Below are positions 11,801 through 28,910 of a DNA stretch of 64,000 nucleotides, one piece after another. Source of the stretch: Cliona cf. orientalis (taxonomy: Eukaryota > Porifera > Demospongiae > Clionaida > Clionaidae). The stretch is from the NCBI GenBank assembly GCA_963930775.1, contig OZ005701.1, positions 8,501,669 to 8,565,668 on the forward strand, given 5' to 3'. The position numbers were made by a program, and so were the translations under genes. The notes under the pieces are model-generated. The model had not been told where the DNA came from. It made no database searches and saw only the letters and a program-made list of their open reading frames with translations. Position 1 is the first letter of the stretch, and every line of letters starts with the position of its first letter.

Positions 11801-14046
11801 CTGGCTATAATACAACAATGGTCTGCGAGGTAGTGAAGTATTCAATCTTGTATAAAGTTAGCAGTCTCGTAAAAAAGGGCCCCATGGGTGATGCACCTTA
11901 TCTCTCAACTTGGGGAGTATTTCAGTTGTGGCGTATTTGTATCTTGTATTGTATTATATAATCACTTTCAGAGTGTAGTCTAATACTGCCACTCTACATC
12001 ATTTCCTTCTCTTTTTTCAGGCACGTTGTGTGTGAGTACTTTCTCAGTTGAAGGCTTCACCTGTCGAGATCCTCCCTCTCCCTCCAATTCCATCGTCATC
12101 TCGTTCACTGGAACCATTGACATTGGTTTCCTCAACGATGTAATCCAAGGCTACATTGAAACGCTTCTGGTGAGTAGAAAAGTTCAGTGATGCATGCCCA
12201 GACAACTGGGTCAACAAAATTGAGGAATGAATTATTAAAGTAGCCACATTCCAGCCCAGACTCCCTGATCGTTTCAACATTGATATATAATAATATCATA
12301 CTGGGAATAGATCTAGAGCCTGTAGATACAATTAATGATGGTAACATGTAGGAGGTTGCTCCAATGAAATTCAATCACTTTTGATTGCAGGCGACTGCTT
12401 CCAAGAATCGCAGGCGGCGACAGACTTCCACCACCCTAGCTACGTCTTGTGAGCCAAGGTTCATCCAATTAGATACCACCAGCAGCCAGACGTACACCCT
12501 CATCTGGCTGTGCCCTGAAAATGTCACTGAGCCAAGTCCTGAGGATCAAGCTGTCCTCTGCAGTGTTCTGTTCGAGTCAGGTCTCATTGATACTTGTAAA
12601 ATACCCAATGGCGATGAGATGACCCCTCCCACCTCACCTCCCCTCACTGATACAAGGTGCCTAGCTAATTTCACTTTGATGTCAGAAGAATAATATGATT
12701 ATCATGTATCCCTGCTGCAGTGTGAAGATAGAGGTTGTTCTCTTTGATCGGAGAGATGAGCCACTGAGCGCGGCCGACTCCAGCAAGACGCTCGAGGAGG
12801 CAGGGGCACAGGAACAGTTGCAGCAGGAGACAGGGCTACCCATCGAGATCAACGCCCCTCCCCCCGATCAGGGTGGCACCAATACAGCAGGTATATTATA
12901 TGCATTGCAGCAAGGCCGTTAATACACTGTGTAACTAGCTGGAGTGTATTGATGGAAATGCTAAGGCCCAGTTACAGACTTTCTCAACACTGTGCACATA
13001 TGTACATGTCTTGAGCTCGGGGACAAGGCTAGATTTTGCATCAGTGGCATTATGACATCTATGGGTGTGCCGCATACCTTTTAGCTAACATAAATGAATA
13101 GAATGTCACCAGAATAGGGACATTTTACTGAACTCTGCATGCTGGCCAACTGTACTTGTGTATGATCAGTATTGAGTCATGAATTTCCTCCACCTATGCA
13201 GCTGGTACCTCTGTTGAAGTGGCTATTGGAGTTGTAGTGAGTGTGGTACTGCTGGTTCTCCTAGTGGTAGGGACGGTACTCACTGTCATGATCGTGAGGA
13301 GGAAAATGAGCGAACATAAAGACAGGCAACAGGCGTAAGCTGTGTGTGTGTGTGAGTGAGTGTATATACCGTATCAGGGTTTTATCTGGCCCAAAAATTT
13401 AGGGGGGGAAACATGGGAGAAGTTGAAGTAATGGGCCGCCAAGCGGCCCAAGGGGTGGGTGCGGGAGGGGGATGTGCCCCCTCCCGCGCGAAGCGCAGGA
13501 AGCTAAAGCATAAATTAATATTAATGTTCCCATAAAGGCACCTAAGTAACACTTTAACACAACATAATGGACATGTGGAGTACAATTTAAACAAGAGCTG
13601 TTTGCATTTAATTGTGAAATCTCATGAATTTTAATCAATTTTTGTAAATCTTTTGGGGGGGAAACAGAGCCTCTTGGGGGGGGGGGGGGGGGGAAACACA
13701 CCCTGCTGGGCTCTATGCAGATAAACCCCTGCGTATTATAGATGGCCTAAGCAAAAATAATCACACAGAATAATGACAATTCTCTCTCTCTCTCTCTCTC
13801 TCTTTTCAACTTGCCCCCTCTTCCCACCCCCTTCCCTAACACACACACACTCACAGTAAGAGGCTGCATGCTATAGCGATGGTAGAGAAGGGTACAACAG
13901 TGCAGGAGAACCTCGCGGCCATCAGTGCTCTTCCGGGTACAGTTCGCTCTCACCCCTTGCTAGCTCCAATGACATCAACTTCTTCCCTTAAAAACCTCAT
14001 CGATGATGATGGACCTAGAGATCAAGCAGCTGGCTCTGCTCAATAA
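2811..14046 (+). CDS. hedgling: Hedgling: Hedge-VWA-cadherin-Ig-EGF transmembrane protein
   Basis: Sixteen exons join in phase (about 2369 aa): 2811-3219, 4291-4422, 4631-4990, 5083-5298, 5763-6016, 6202-6368, 6546-10519, 10742-10990, 11129-11229, 11292-11502, 11643-11771, 12021-12169, 12391-12656, 12721-12890, 13202-13334, 13857-14046. Signal peptide 1-26. The Hedgehog N-terminal (Hedge) domain at about 45-178 is recognised by NPDITF, RLNSLA, SLHYEG and LAVEAAFDWVYY. A VWA domain (about 181-370) has a complete MIDAS (DQSGS, the Thr in GGSTATP, and LLTDG). About eleven cadherin repeats (DxNDN linkers) fill one 3974-nt exon, followed by two Ig domains, two EGF domains, a juxtamembrane region with RRRR at 2124-2127, one TM (about 2269-2294) and a tail of about 75 aa. 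There is no Hint/autoprocessing domain, as expected for hedgling. It is a predicted plasma-membrane adhesion/signalling protein. The reading frame also meets TAA just past the 13334 donor; splicing there avoids it and yields a plausible tail. Identity is firm; exact tail is inferred. Confidence 0.9.
3507..4255. repeat. Tandem duplication (period about 389 bp) filling hedgling intron 1
   Basis: AAGCTTCAAAAGCGGGGTGA occurs at 3507 and 3896, and the following sequence (ACATTTTGAAGCAATTTACA, GCTGCTTGCAAGGGATTA, CCATGCAGCTTTTCAAACT) repeats in the same order. Small indels separate the two copies. It lies in the intron that splits the Hedge domain. Confidence 0.85.
11002..11064. repeat. CT-rich microsatellite in a hedgling intron
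   Basis: Imperfect (CT)n/(CCT)n tract. It sits about 65 bp upstream of the exon 9 acceptor at 11129. Confidence 0.7.
13373..13731. repeat. Inverted-repeat element in the last hedgling intron
   Basis: CAGGGTTTTATCTGG at the left matches CAGATAAACCCCTG at the right in inverted orientation. The interior contains GGGGGGGAAAC blocks and a long G-run near 13677-13693. It is a non-coding MITE-like element. Confidence 0.65.
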
Positions 14047-14047
14047 A
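14042..14047 (+). terminator. Polyadenylation signal overlapping the hedgling stop codon
   Basis: AATAAA overlaps the TAA stop (CAATAAAC). If used, cleavage would fall about 15-30 nt later and leave a very short 3' UTR. Confidence 0.45.
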
Positions 14048-14447
14048 CTTTACTCATATTCTCTTTCCTCATCTTTCATTTTCGCTTGTGTGTTTGTGCA
14101 TGCATTGAGTGTATGCTATAATTTTCAGCATGTTAATTCACTACTTTTTTGCTGCCTTGTCCATAAAATTATGCAATGTCATTAAATAACTTGTGTACAT
14201 GTGCAAGTGCACAGCTGCATAAAATAATTGAGATAATATTAATTTTTATTATTATGACTCGACTGGAACATTGTACTAGCATGCGCAGTCTTCCGCCCAC
14301 GCACCACCTTTTAATAATTAATTTTTAGATACGTCACATGACCTTGCACTGAATTCATGAAGTATAGCGCCAACGCAATAGTGGCATGCACATAAAAAGC
14401 CTTTGTCTAGTCCTACACGTCAACAGATATCAAAAGCAGAAAAGATC
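14047..14447. other. Intergenic/promoter region of ZIP copy 1
   Basis: Contains a TATA-like CATAAAAAGCC (14391-14401). The downstream words CACGTCAACAGATATC and AGCAGAAAAGAT are shared with the leader of ZIP copy 2, at the same distance from the ATG. No other gene is visible. Confidence 0.5.
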
Positions 14448-20783
<6,336 letters not shown>

Positions 20784-21404
20784 AATAGAATTTGTTACCC
20801 AGATATAATGATTACAGACAATGATTAATTTTAGTGTTTACAATGTTAACTTTTTGCTACCTGGTATTAAATTTTGACTTGATAATTTCAGTATTATTGA
20901 TTCTGTTATTTACTCACTCTTTGAGTCATTGTACCTATGTTTTACGATAATATTATTGATGTCAGACATAGCATTTATTGTACAATAATGTGATGTGATT
21001 GCATGTGAGATATGCAATGTCATTAATATTGTGTAAGTACGTGCAAGGGCAGGCCAGGATAGCAATAGCTGCATGTTTAAGTTAACGCTGTGTTATTCCG
21101 CCCACACACGTAAATTATCGCGCACGCCCATACAAATTACATCAGATTCTGCTTGTAGAAACAGAGAAGCGGCCAATAATTAATTATTACGAGCGAATTG
21201 AAGAGACTTCCCCGTAAGCACGTTTGCCACTGGGCGCGGCGTACGCGTGTGTGGCCGTTGCGGCGCGAACGTTTATCTCATGAATGCTGTATACCGCCAG
21301 GTAACATGCAAGTTGAACGTGTTACGTCAACCACAGTGGCACGCACACAAAAAGCCTTTGTCTACACGTCAACAGATATCAGGCGAAAGCAGAAAAGATT
21401 TAAT
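20784..21404. other. Intergenic region between ZIP copies 1 and 2
   Basis: Holds the 3' flank of copy 1 and the promoter of copy 2. CACAAAAAGCCTTTGTCTAC (21345-21364) and CACGTCAACAGATATC match the copy 1 leader. No other feature seen. Confidence 0.5.
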
Positions 21405-24400
21405 ATGATCTCTCCAATTTTCAAGACGGTCTCATTGATCGCAGTCACCGCTTTCCTTCTCTCTTCACATCTACAGCTCCTGGACGCCAGATCCACGGGC
21501 AGCGAGGGAGACACTCCCTTCAAGGATCAAGGAGGTACGTTATAATTTACAAAGATCAACCATAGCTACAACCTTCCACTCGAGATAACCCCAACTTCTC
21601 TCCGCTTTTCCTACGCTTGTGTGCAAAACGAGCGCTTTTTGTACCGATTGATGGCCATAGTGCCGTGTGCAGTAAAAGTGCCGTGTGCAAAGATGTCGGA
21701 CATCGTGACGTGACCTCGACCCAGCCTAAAACGCACGTACGCGTACGCGAGGCCCGGGGCCGGGGGTCTGTATCGCGCGTATCGTACTTTTTACGGTACG
21801 CGGTTTGCCTGCGCCTAGCCATTTCCGGCTGGCGCGCGACCGCGCGCGCACAGAATTGCGGTGCGCGCGCTGTGCACGGCCTATAATTATTACATCCCTG
21901 GTAGCAATGAAACAAGCAATATTAATTTTGCCCAATAAGGGTATCGAATCGTGAAATTTGGCACTGATATAGGTGAATAATATGGAAAATGGTACTTTAA
22001 AGTTTGTCATCTGTTTTCATTTTCACTTCAAAGCATTTGGTGATTACATAATGTTGCATATCTCAAGCACTGGCGTAAGAACCAGGGGGGCTGGGGGGGG
22101 GGGCAATTGCCCCCCCCCCCAGTCATAAGATTGGGGGGGCAGAGCCCCTCTGAATTTTAGACTTCTGTACTAGCCAGGGGGTGGGGCTCACCCTCTGAGG
22201 TTTGCACTTTTCTTTTTCATCTGTTGCCACAATCAGGGTTGAATTATTCATGATTGTGGTGTATCTTAGCCCCACGGTGTGTAGATATCAATAATTGTCA
22301 CATGTGAACACAGATCAGTAGTCACTACTGATCTGTGTTCACATGTGATAAGCTAAGAGTCCAGAATGTCCTCGAAAATGCACTAGAAAAGCTCTCAGAA
22401 GATCTAAAACTCCAAAATTTTCCTGGGGGAGCATGCCCCCAGACCCCCCTAGCTTTCGCGCGCTATGCGCGCGTAAAGCAAGTCTTCACCTGCTTACTTT
22501 CAGCCCCCCCTGCTCAAAAACATCTTCCTACGCCACTGTCAAGTATGCTATACGGTTACCCTTTACCACATACAATGGGATGTGGTAATCATTTCATATA
22601 ATCATCATTACATCCCAAGTCCCAATCAACAAACAAGCAAAAAAAAAAAAATTCAGCCAACCTATGAAATCATGATGAAACCTATATAGCTATGATGAAA
22701 TCTAAGATGAAATATCTATGATGTAATTGCTGCATGTGAAGACTGTTTCAACATGTTTAGCGCAAATGAAAGGTTATTGGAATCCAGAATTCGAACCTAG
22801 CGTAGAAGAGATCATGGACTATCGATGATATAATTATATGGCGATTCTCTTAGTTCGCTTTCTTTGCGAGCTCGCTCTCTGGGGGGAATTTCCCTATTCA
22901 GTGGAGCACATGGCAGGTGAAGGTCACATCCGGATCAACCGGCTCAGACCTGTTGGATTATAGCTAGCTAGTTGACGTTTACAAAAAATTGTGCATGAGA
23001 CTATGGGGTTTTCAACTTGGAGCTTGAATAATAAAGGCTAGCTACCTTATATAGCTAGCTAGCTACACAGTAACGCGATTCCGGGCTATTTCGAAAAGTG
23101 GTAGAAAACATCTCAATGATATAATGAAATGATTTGTTATTCAATTGCGAGTCTAATGGTTCTTGTTTGGTAAAATATGGTTGAGTAGATCCCGAGATAT
23201 TCACGATTTTAGTGATCAAGGTAGGGCAAAATATTCTGCCAAGTTTCTGCATGTAGCTAGTAAAAATAATGGTACAACTTTCAAAAACTTTCATCCTAGT
23301 TTTCAGGCCATATCTCAGCAACACAGTGGAATTAAGAGATGGTTCTTGCGCCAAAATGTTCCGCTGAACATGGCGATTACAGCCACGCCCACAATGGCTT
23401 GCAATAGCAATAATTGTAATTTTCAATATCTGGATACTAGTATTTCACCTCCTATAGTTTTGTATTGGAAGTTTTTCTTGCAGGTACTTGAATGCTTCAA
23501 ATAATACACTTTTGGTGGTTCTTTGTACTATTTGACACGAGAAAGTGAATGGTAACTGTTTCCACATGAAAGGAATAAATCGTAAACCACAACGTAATAT
23601 TTAAAGATTTTAAAGTGGAATTTCCGGTAGAACCATTGTTCCATTCTCCGGGAAACATAAATTTTTGGAATCTTCTATCTTTTCTGATTCTGAAACACTA
23701 TTTAAGTATAAAATTTGGTTGGAGTGAGTGCCTGCAAGAAATCGTTTTATTATGCCACTTTTCTGTACCATTTTTCCCTATACAAATGCACGTACAAAAT
23801 TTTGCCGATTTTACAAACTTCCGGAATCACTACCATTAGCTATACAGATTTGTTTACTTGAAAGTGTGTTTTTGAAGGGTCAACAATATCCTTATTACAA
23901 TAGAACACAATGACACCGATCATCTTCACAATGAAACTTCCGAACTTCATAATGTGACCTCTGACCCCTATTCCTCGTGCGATACCATCTACAACGACTT
24001 CATCCAAGAACTGCTTGTCCGTCTCAACGTGACCACGCCTTGTTACCTAGGCAACAGCTCTGCCTGTGACCTCAATGAAGACACTGAACATAAAACAAGC
24101 AGCAGGACAGATCCAGCTAAAGGTAAACGCTACTTTGCAGAATTGCTGTATAAACATCTTTATCGTATGGTCTAATTATTCGTTTACATAGAAATGTATG
24201 GAGAAAGTAATTTCAAACACGTTTTGATAAAAACCCGTATCATCCCCTGTTTGACCCCGTATCACTGCGAGTTTGACCATGCAGTACCACTGTGAGTTTG
24301 AAAGAGAAGCGTAGCCAAGTATGAAGAACAGTGTTATAGCGATAGGTGTCCAAGCTATCTACGCTCGCTAGTACGCCGTTATCGGTATGCTACGAAGAGT

Positions 24401-26503
24401 GCTCAGTTCGGATATCGGGCGCCTGCCGACGGTATTCGTTGTGTTGCCGTATGGTATCTATTCTGAATTGATTCGTTCAGCAATACGTCTCCTAGGCATT
24501 CTTCACAGCTGTTCCACTGAGCGGTATATATACTGCTTCTTGTTCGTTCATTCATCGTTGGACGGTCGTCGTTGCTAGCTAGCTAGCTACGTTCGAAATT
24601 GATTTTTCTTCCAGGGGGTGTGGTTATATGTCCGAGCCGTTCGATCCATCTCAGGTTCGCAATGGCACCATACGATAAAATCGTTATTACCATAGTAGAA
24701 CGCGATACCTGGGAAACATCACTCGTTCATTGCCTTAGTATTATTACTCGTGCTTCGCACTCGTAACAATACTCGGCAATGAACTCGTGATATTTCCCGG
24801 TATCGCGTTCTACTATGGTAATAACTATATATTATCTGCCATTTTGAGTTTCCATAACAAATCGTTCACTCTTTCTCTCCTCTCACAAGGGTGTAGACAC
24901 CGGGGAGGGGGGGGGGGGGAGGGGGGGGGGGCTTTGGGGGCTGAAGCCCCCTCCCCCAGATTTTCAGCTTTACATTATATTTTATTGGGAACAGTTATTG
25001 ACTTTTATCAAATATTGGCTTTTATCAGTCTAAAACCTCCAAAATTGTAATTTTACACTACCAAATTCACGAGAATTTCTCCTCAAAAGTGCATTTTTAT
25101 GACATTTTCAATAACAGGGCAGAAAATTTTCGCGCTTTGCGCGCAATTATCATTAAGCCCCCCACATTGTGAATTGTGTCTACACCCATGTAGACTCACT
25201 CTCTCTCTCTCCCTCTTCCTCCCTCACACATTCCTTCAGCGTATGGCTATGGTTTTCTGATGTCTGTGTTGGTGAGTGCCTGCTCTCTGATCGGAGTTCT
25301 CGTCCTGCCTCTCCTCAACAAAAACAATGAGTTCCACAGCATCTACAAGTACTTCTATGCGCTCATGATCGCCCTTGGCACTTCAGCTCTCTTCTGTGAT
25401 GCCATACTTCACCTAATTCCAGCGGTACATTGTCAATTATTGTTTATAGTACTGTTAGTAGTTACACACCATCACACTCTTCCCCATGTAGTTAATGTAG
25501 CCACCAATAAAGGAACAAATTTTATGATTATTTTGCAAAGCTGTAGCATATTATGGAACAAATTTCTGCCATGTTTTAGTAATATTCTCAACAAAACATT
25601 TTTTGCAAGCTGTATTAAGGATATTAGTAATTTATTTCCTCTCAACCAAGCCATATCGTATAGTGGGAAATTTTCAAGGGAGAAAACTTTCACTGATCAG
25701 TACTATAGGAAGGGAGGAAAAAACTTTAAATTCATAGGTGGCTATAAAATCTCAAAATTCGTGAAGGTTTTCTCCCTTGAGAATTTCCCACTATACGGTA
25801 TTATATCTGTAATAGATAAACTATGGTTGCCCAGGATATACCGTTCATATACCACCCTGAGTTCGAGGGCGTAGCCCGAGAGCGAAGGTGGTATATGAAC
25901 GATGTATCCTGGGCAAACATAGTTTATCTGTTTAATATCTTGACCGTGATTGGTCAGTGTAATCAGCAGACTGTTTACTTTTTCATATTTGAAACTTGAA
26001 GAGTTGGAGTAGTAGGTAGCTAGATTCTATCATAATGACAATCTGTACAATAGTTAGTGTATCAAGCTGGAACCCTCCTATTATGTGTGGGAGCTACTGG
26101 CTATAGCTAGTGAAAAGCTAGTAGCTACAACACAAACTTGGCATACCAGTGCAACTGTGTTATTGGACTATTTTCAGGGGTAGGGAGTTATAATGCCTGA
26201 GGGCTGGGGTATATGGGAGTTATACCATGGCTGTTACCTAGGATACAAGGCTAAGTCATGATATTAAGCTGCTTAAATTCCTTGATCTAAAGCAAGCCCT
26301 TAAAATTATCATTCTTAGGAACTTAACTCAATTTTGCTGACATACATCATTGTGTAATGTACATGTGCAAACTTGTGGTTCATTAAGTAAGTTGATCAAC
26401 CACGAAATTGCTCAAATTGTGCTCCAGATTGGATTGCTGAAACTTGTCTTCTCAAAACAGTGGTAGCCTATAGAGACATGAAAATTTGACCTCCCACCCC
26501 TTT

Positions 26504-26544
<41 letters not shown>

Positions 26545-28189
26545 GCATTTGGGCTTCACAACCACGGCCACGGAGCTGGAGGTGAGGAAGGCGGCCACGC
26601 CCACCATGGAGAAGGGGAGGAGGAGGAGGATAAGAGTTTCATTTGGAAGGGTATCATTGTCATCGCCGGGCTTTACCTGGTTTACCTCTTTGAGGTCACT
26701 CTTCACTCGTGGAACGATCATCACCACCATCATAGTCATCAAGAGGTATATAGCTATAGCTAGCTACTTAACGAGAGAGGGTGGGAGGAAGGGAGAGAGA
26801 GAGAGAGATGGTGGGTCGGAGGGAGACTGGGAGAAGGTGGAGATGGAGGGGAGAGAGAAAGAGAGAGTTCACTAAAGGATTAGTGATTCATCTCCATTTT
26901 ATATTTTCTAGGTGGACACTGATTCCAATTCTGATTCCAACGAAGCCCCTTCCCAGTCCATTGCTCTGACTAATAAGGAGTCATCTCCTGCTCATTGCGT
27001 AGAGCCGACTATGCCCCATGGTGCCTGCCGTGATAAGAGCTCAGATGACTCCTATAAGGGTAGCATTCTCCACCCTCGCCGCCCGCCCTGCTCCTGTGAG
27101 GACGAGACCACTGTTGACAAGGTATAACAATCATCATTATCATGTACCTTGAATAGGGCAACTCTCTCTATTGTAGCTAGCTACTAACATTTGATGTTTC
27201 TGTAAAAAAATATTGTACTCGTGAACATTAGCTACATGTATGTTCTATATTGTAGTATAGAGCATTATAATTTGTCAACCCTTTTCACTGAATATACCAG
27301 ATTCACTATTCATTCTGACAATACTTCTATATACAATGTCATGTAGAAATCGCGTGGTAAGGGGAAGTATTGTGCTGTTAAGATCAAGCCCCTTGCCTGG
27401 GTAATCATCCTGGGTGACGCCATCCATAACTCTATCGATGGTCTTGCTCTTGGGGCGGCCATCTCCCAGAGCCTCTCTCTCGGACTCAGCACCATGATCG
27501 CCTTAATCTTACACGAGCTACCTCATGAACTAGGTGAGTGAGTATAGAACTCTTATATAGCTAGATCCCCAGCCTAGTAGCTGTATAGAGAGAGAAGGGG
27601 GAGAGGGAGAGGGAGAGAGAGAGTGATTATGTTTTATTCATTTTCTTCTCCAGGTGATTTTGCCATTCTTCTGTCCACTGGTCTTCCGTGGTACACTGCT
27701 CTCTTCTTCAACTTTGTCTCCGCTCTCACGGCAGTGATCGGGTTCTTTGTGGGCGTGGCCGTGGGTACATCCAGCTCTGAGGCTATCGGATGGATCTTGG
27801 CTATAGCTGCTGGGGTGTTTACATATATAGCTCTCGTTGACCTCGTGAGTTATTGAGTTATTAATAGTAGCAACAACTTGTGGTCAAGACTATCTTATCC
27901 ACTGTTGTTGAGATAGATAGCTAGCACACTGTCATAATAATATAGCTATACAACTTTCTTTGTTGTTGCATGTTTATACGATAATTATCTTCCCCACCCC
28001 CCCCCCTCTCTCTCTCTCTCTCTCTTCTCCCTTTCCACACAGCTCCCTGAACTCATTCATGTGAAGGAGAAGGGGGGTGTCCGTTTTCTTCTCATCCTGA
28101 TGGCCAATATAGGCTTCTTCCTTTCCTTTGTCGTTCTGCTTCTTATTGCTATATACGAGGAAGAGCTCAATACACTAATCACTGTGTGA
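21405..28189 (+). CDS. ZIP zinc transporter, LIV-1-like, copy 2 (short ectodomain)
   Basis: Eight exons join in phase (489 aa): 21405-21534, 23904-24122, 25240-25424, 26545-26745, 26912-27121, 27347-27533, 27654-27844, 28043-28189. Closest to copy 1 in signal peptide, loops and TMs. I find no counterpart of copy 1 exons 2 and 3 (His-rich repeat and CVITEHVLA module) in the 2.4-kb first intron. Because those two exons together are phase-symmetric (1-1), their loss keeps the frame. Two residues in ZIP core motifs differ from copy 1: HLIPA for HLIPE after TM2, and HNSIDG for HNFADG in TM4. TM5 keeps HELPHELGD. The cytosolic loop is His-rich (DHHHHHSHQE). It is an intact gene with an open frame, but metal selectivity or activity may have shifted. 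Confidence 0.88.
21635..21689 (-). promoter_or_regulatory. Pair of metal response elements in intron 1 of ZIP copy 2
   Basis: On the minus strand TGCACACGGCAC is present at 21689-21678 and 21671-21660, again 18 bp apart. A TATA-like GTACAAAAAG follows (21644-21635), with another TGCACAC core just beyond it. Confidence 0.65.
21720..21886. other. CpG-rich patch in intron 1 of ZIP copy 2
   Basis: Dense CpG and CGCG words (ACGCGTACGCGAGG, GCGCGCGACCGCGCGCGC) in otherwise AT-rich DNA, immediately after the MRE pair. It may be part of a regulatory region. No coding signal. Confidence 0.5.
22068..22539. repeat. Foldback element with GGCGTAAGAA / TTCCTACGCC ends
   Basis: Left end CACTGGCGTAAGAACCAG and right end CATCTTCCTACGCCACTG are inverted copies, each next to G/C runs. 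It lies in intron 1 of ZIP copy 2 and carries a separate perfect palindrome inside. Confidence 0.7.
22298..22348. repeat. Perfect inverted repeat, 25-bp arms
   Basis: The arm 22298-22322 is repeated exactly in inverted orientation at 22324-22348, with one base between them. It can form a near-loopless hairpin or cruciform. Confidence 0.95.
22540..23903. other. Rest of ZIP copy 2 intron 1
   Basis: AT-rich intron sequence. I searched it by eye for equivalents of copy 1 exons 2 and 3 and found none. Short open frames here have no recognisable similarity. Confidence 0.5.
24683..24825. repeat. Inverted repeat, arms about 33 bp
   Basis: GTTATTACCATAGTAGAACG at 24683 pairs with CGTTCTACTATGGTAATAAC at 24806-24825, and the arms continue inward (CGCGATACC / GGTATCGCG; ACTCGTTCATTGCC / GGCAATGAACTCGT). 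Non-coding, in ZIP copy 2 intron 2. Confidence 0.85.
24889..25187. repeat. Inverted-repeat element with GGGTGTAGACAC ends
   Basis: GGGTGTAGACAC at the left end is inverted as GTGTCTACACCC at the right end. G-runs on the left match a C-run on the right. A MITE-like insertion in ZIP copy 2 intron 2. Confidence 0.75.
25656..25799. repeat. MITE-like inverted repeat, arms about 30 bp
   Basis: CGTATAGTGGGAAATTTTCA at the left and GAGAATTTCCCACTATACGG at the right are inverted copies, extending inward through AAGGGAGAAAAC / GTTTTCTCCCTT. In ZIP copy 2 intron 3. Confidence 0.85.
25814..25929. repeat. Hairpin element, arms about 43 bp
   Basis: AGATAAACTATGGTTGCCCA (25814) pairs with TGGGCAAACATAGTTTATCT (25910-25929), and the arms continue to a 30-bp centre. 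It lies 15 bp from the preceding element. Confidence 0.85.
26503..26543. repeat. (CT)n microsatellite abutting the acceptor of ZIP copy 2 exon 4
   Basis: Nearly pure (CT)n directly before CAG at 26542-26544, as at the paralogous copy 1 acceptor. Confidence 0.9.
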
Positions 28190-28794
28190 AACTTTGACTT
28201 AAGAGAATTATTTGTTACCCAGATATAATAAAATTAATGATTATAGACAATGATTAGTGTATATATTAGATCAAATCAAGGGCTTATCGAGCCGCCGTAA
28301 GCCCTTGATCTAATGTTTTGTTACCGGATATTAAAGTTTGACTTGATCGATTGTTGTCATTATAGCTAGCTGTACACGTATTTATATATTATGACATTGT
28401 CATCATGCAGATATAGCTATACCAATTATTGTACAAACATTAATTATATTAATCATATTATTATACCAAGAGCGTATAAACCACCTTCAGGGGGGGGGGG
28501 GTGTGGAATCTATACACCCTTGATTATAATTATGCATGTTGAATATATGCAAGCACAGGGTGAGCCGCGTGATATTGATGCATGCACGGTACCTAAAAAG
28601 CTTTAGCTATAATAATATTATAGCTGCATGAATTCGTATTAAATTGCATACAGTGACCATGCACAGCTTAACTTGATATTCTATTGATGTTCCCCTATAC
28701 TATAGGTTTCATTGTTCTGACTAAACAATAAGCAGAGCTCCATTCTGCCTACATAGCTATGATTATCTGGTATTATTAAATTTGCGCGTGCCCC
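28190..28794. other. Intergenic region between ZIP copies 2 and 3
   Basis: Contains a small inverted repeat at about 28268-28314 (AGATCAAATCAAGGGCTTA / TAAGCCCTTGATCT) and a G-run near 28492. No gene seen. Confidence 0.5.
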
Positions 28795-28817
28795 ATCACG
28801 TGCAAGCAATAAAAGGT
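28795..28817 (+). promoter_or_regulatory. E-box plus TATA promoter of ZIP copy 3
   Basis: TCACGTGCAAGC followed by AATAAAAGG. The same order and spacing (CACGTGCAAGC-ATAAAAGGTCA) is found upstream of copies 4, 5 and 6, about 100 bp before each ATG. Confidence 0.6.
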
Positions 28818-28910
28818 CATACTTTCATACTTAGATTATTCAGCGGATAAAGTTTGAAGGATTGAAGTACACGTCTGCCCGAACAAACGGTCCAGTCGAT
28901 CGCAACTGTC

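Noticed and set aside
13337-13339. TAA right after the hedgling TM as the normal stop
   Set aside because: The site overlaps a good donor (GC|GTAAGC), and a downstream exon in matching phase gives a 63-residue tail ending at a polyadenylation signal. Kept only as a possible intron-retention form.
2811-14046. True Hedgehog ligand with autoprocessing
   Set aside because: No Hint/intein-like domain is present; the Hedge domain continues into VWA and cadherin repeats, which is hedgling.
22335-22601. 88-residue open frame spanning a palindrome
   Set aside because: It begins in the inverted repeat, runs through the foldback element and matches no family.
23055-23504. Overlapping 113-123-residue frames in ZIP copy 2 intron 1
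   Set aside because: AT-rich composition, no motif, overlapping on both strands, no splice partners.
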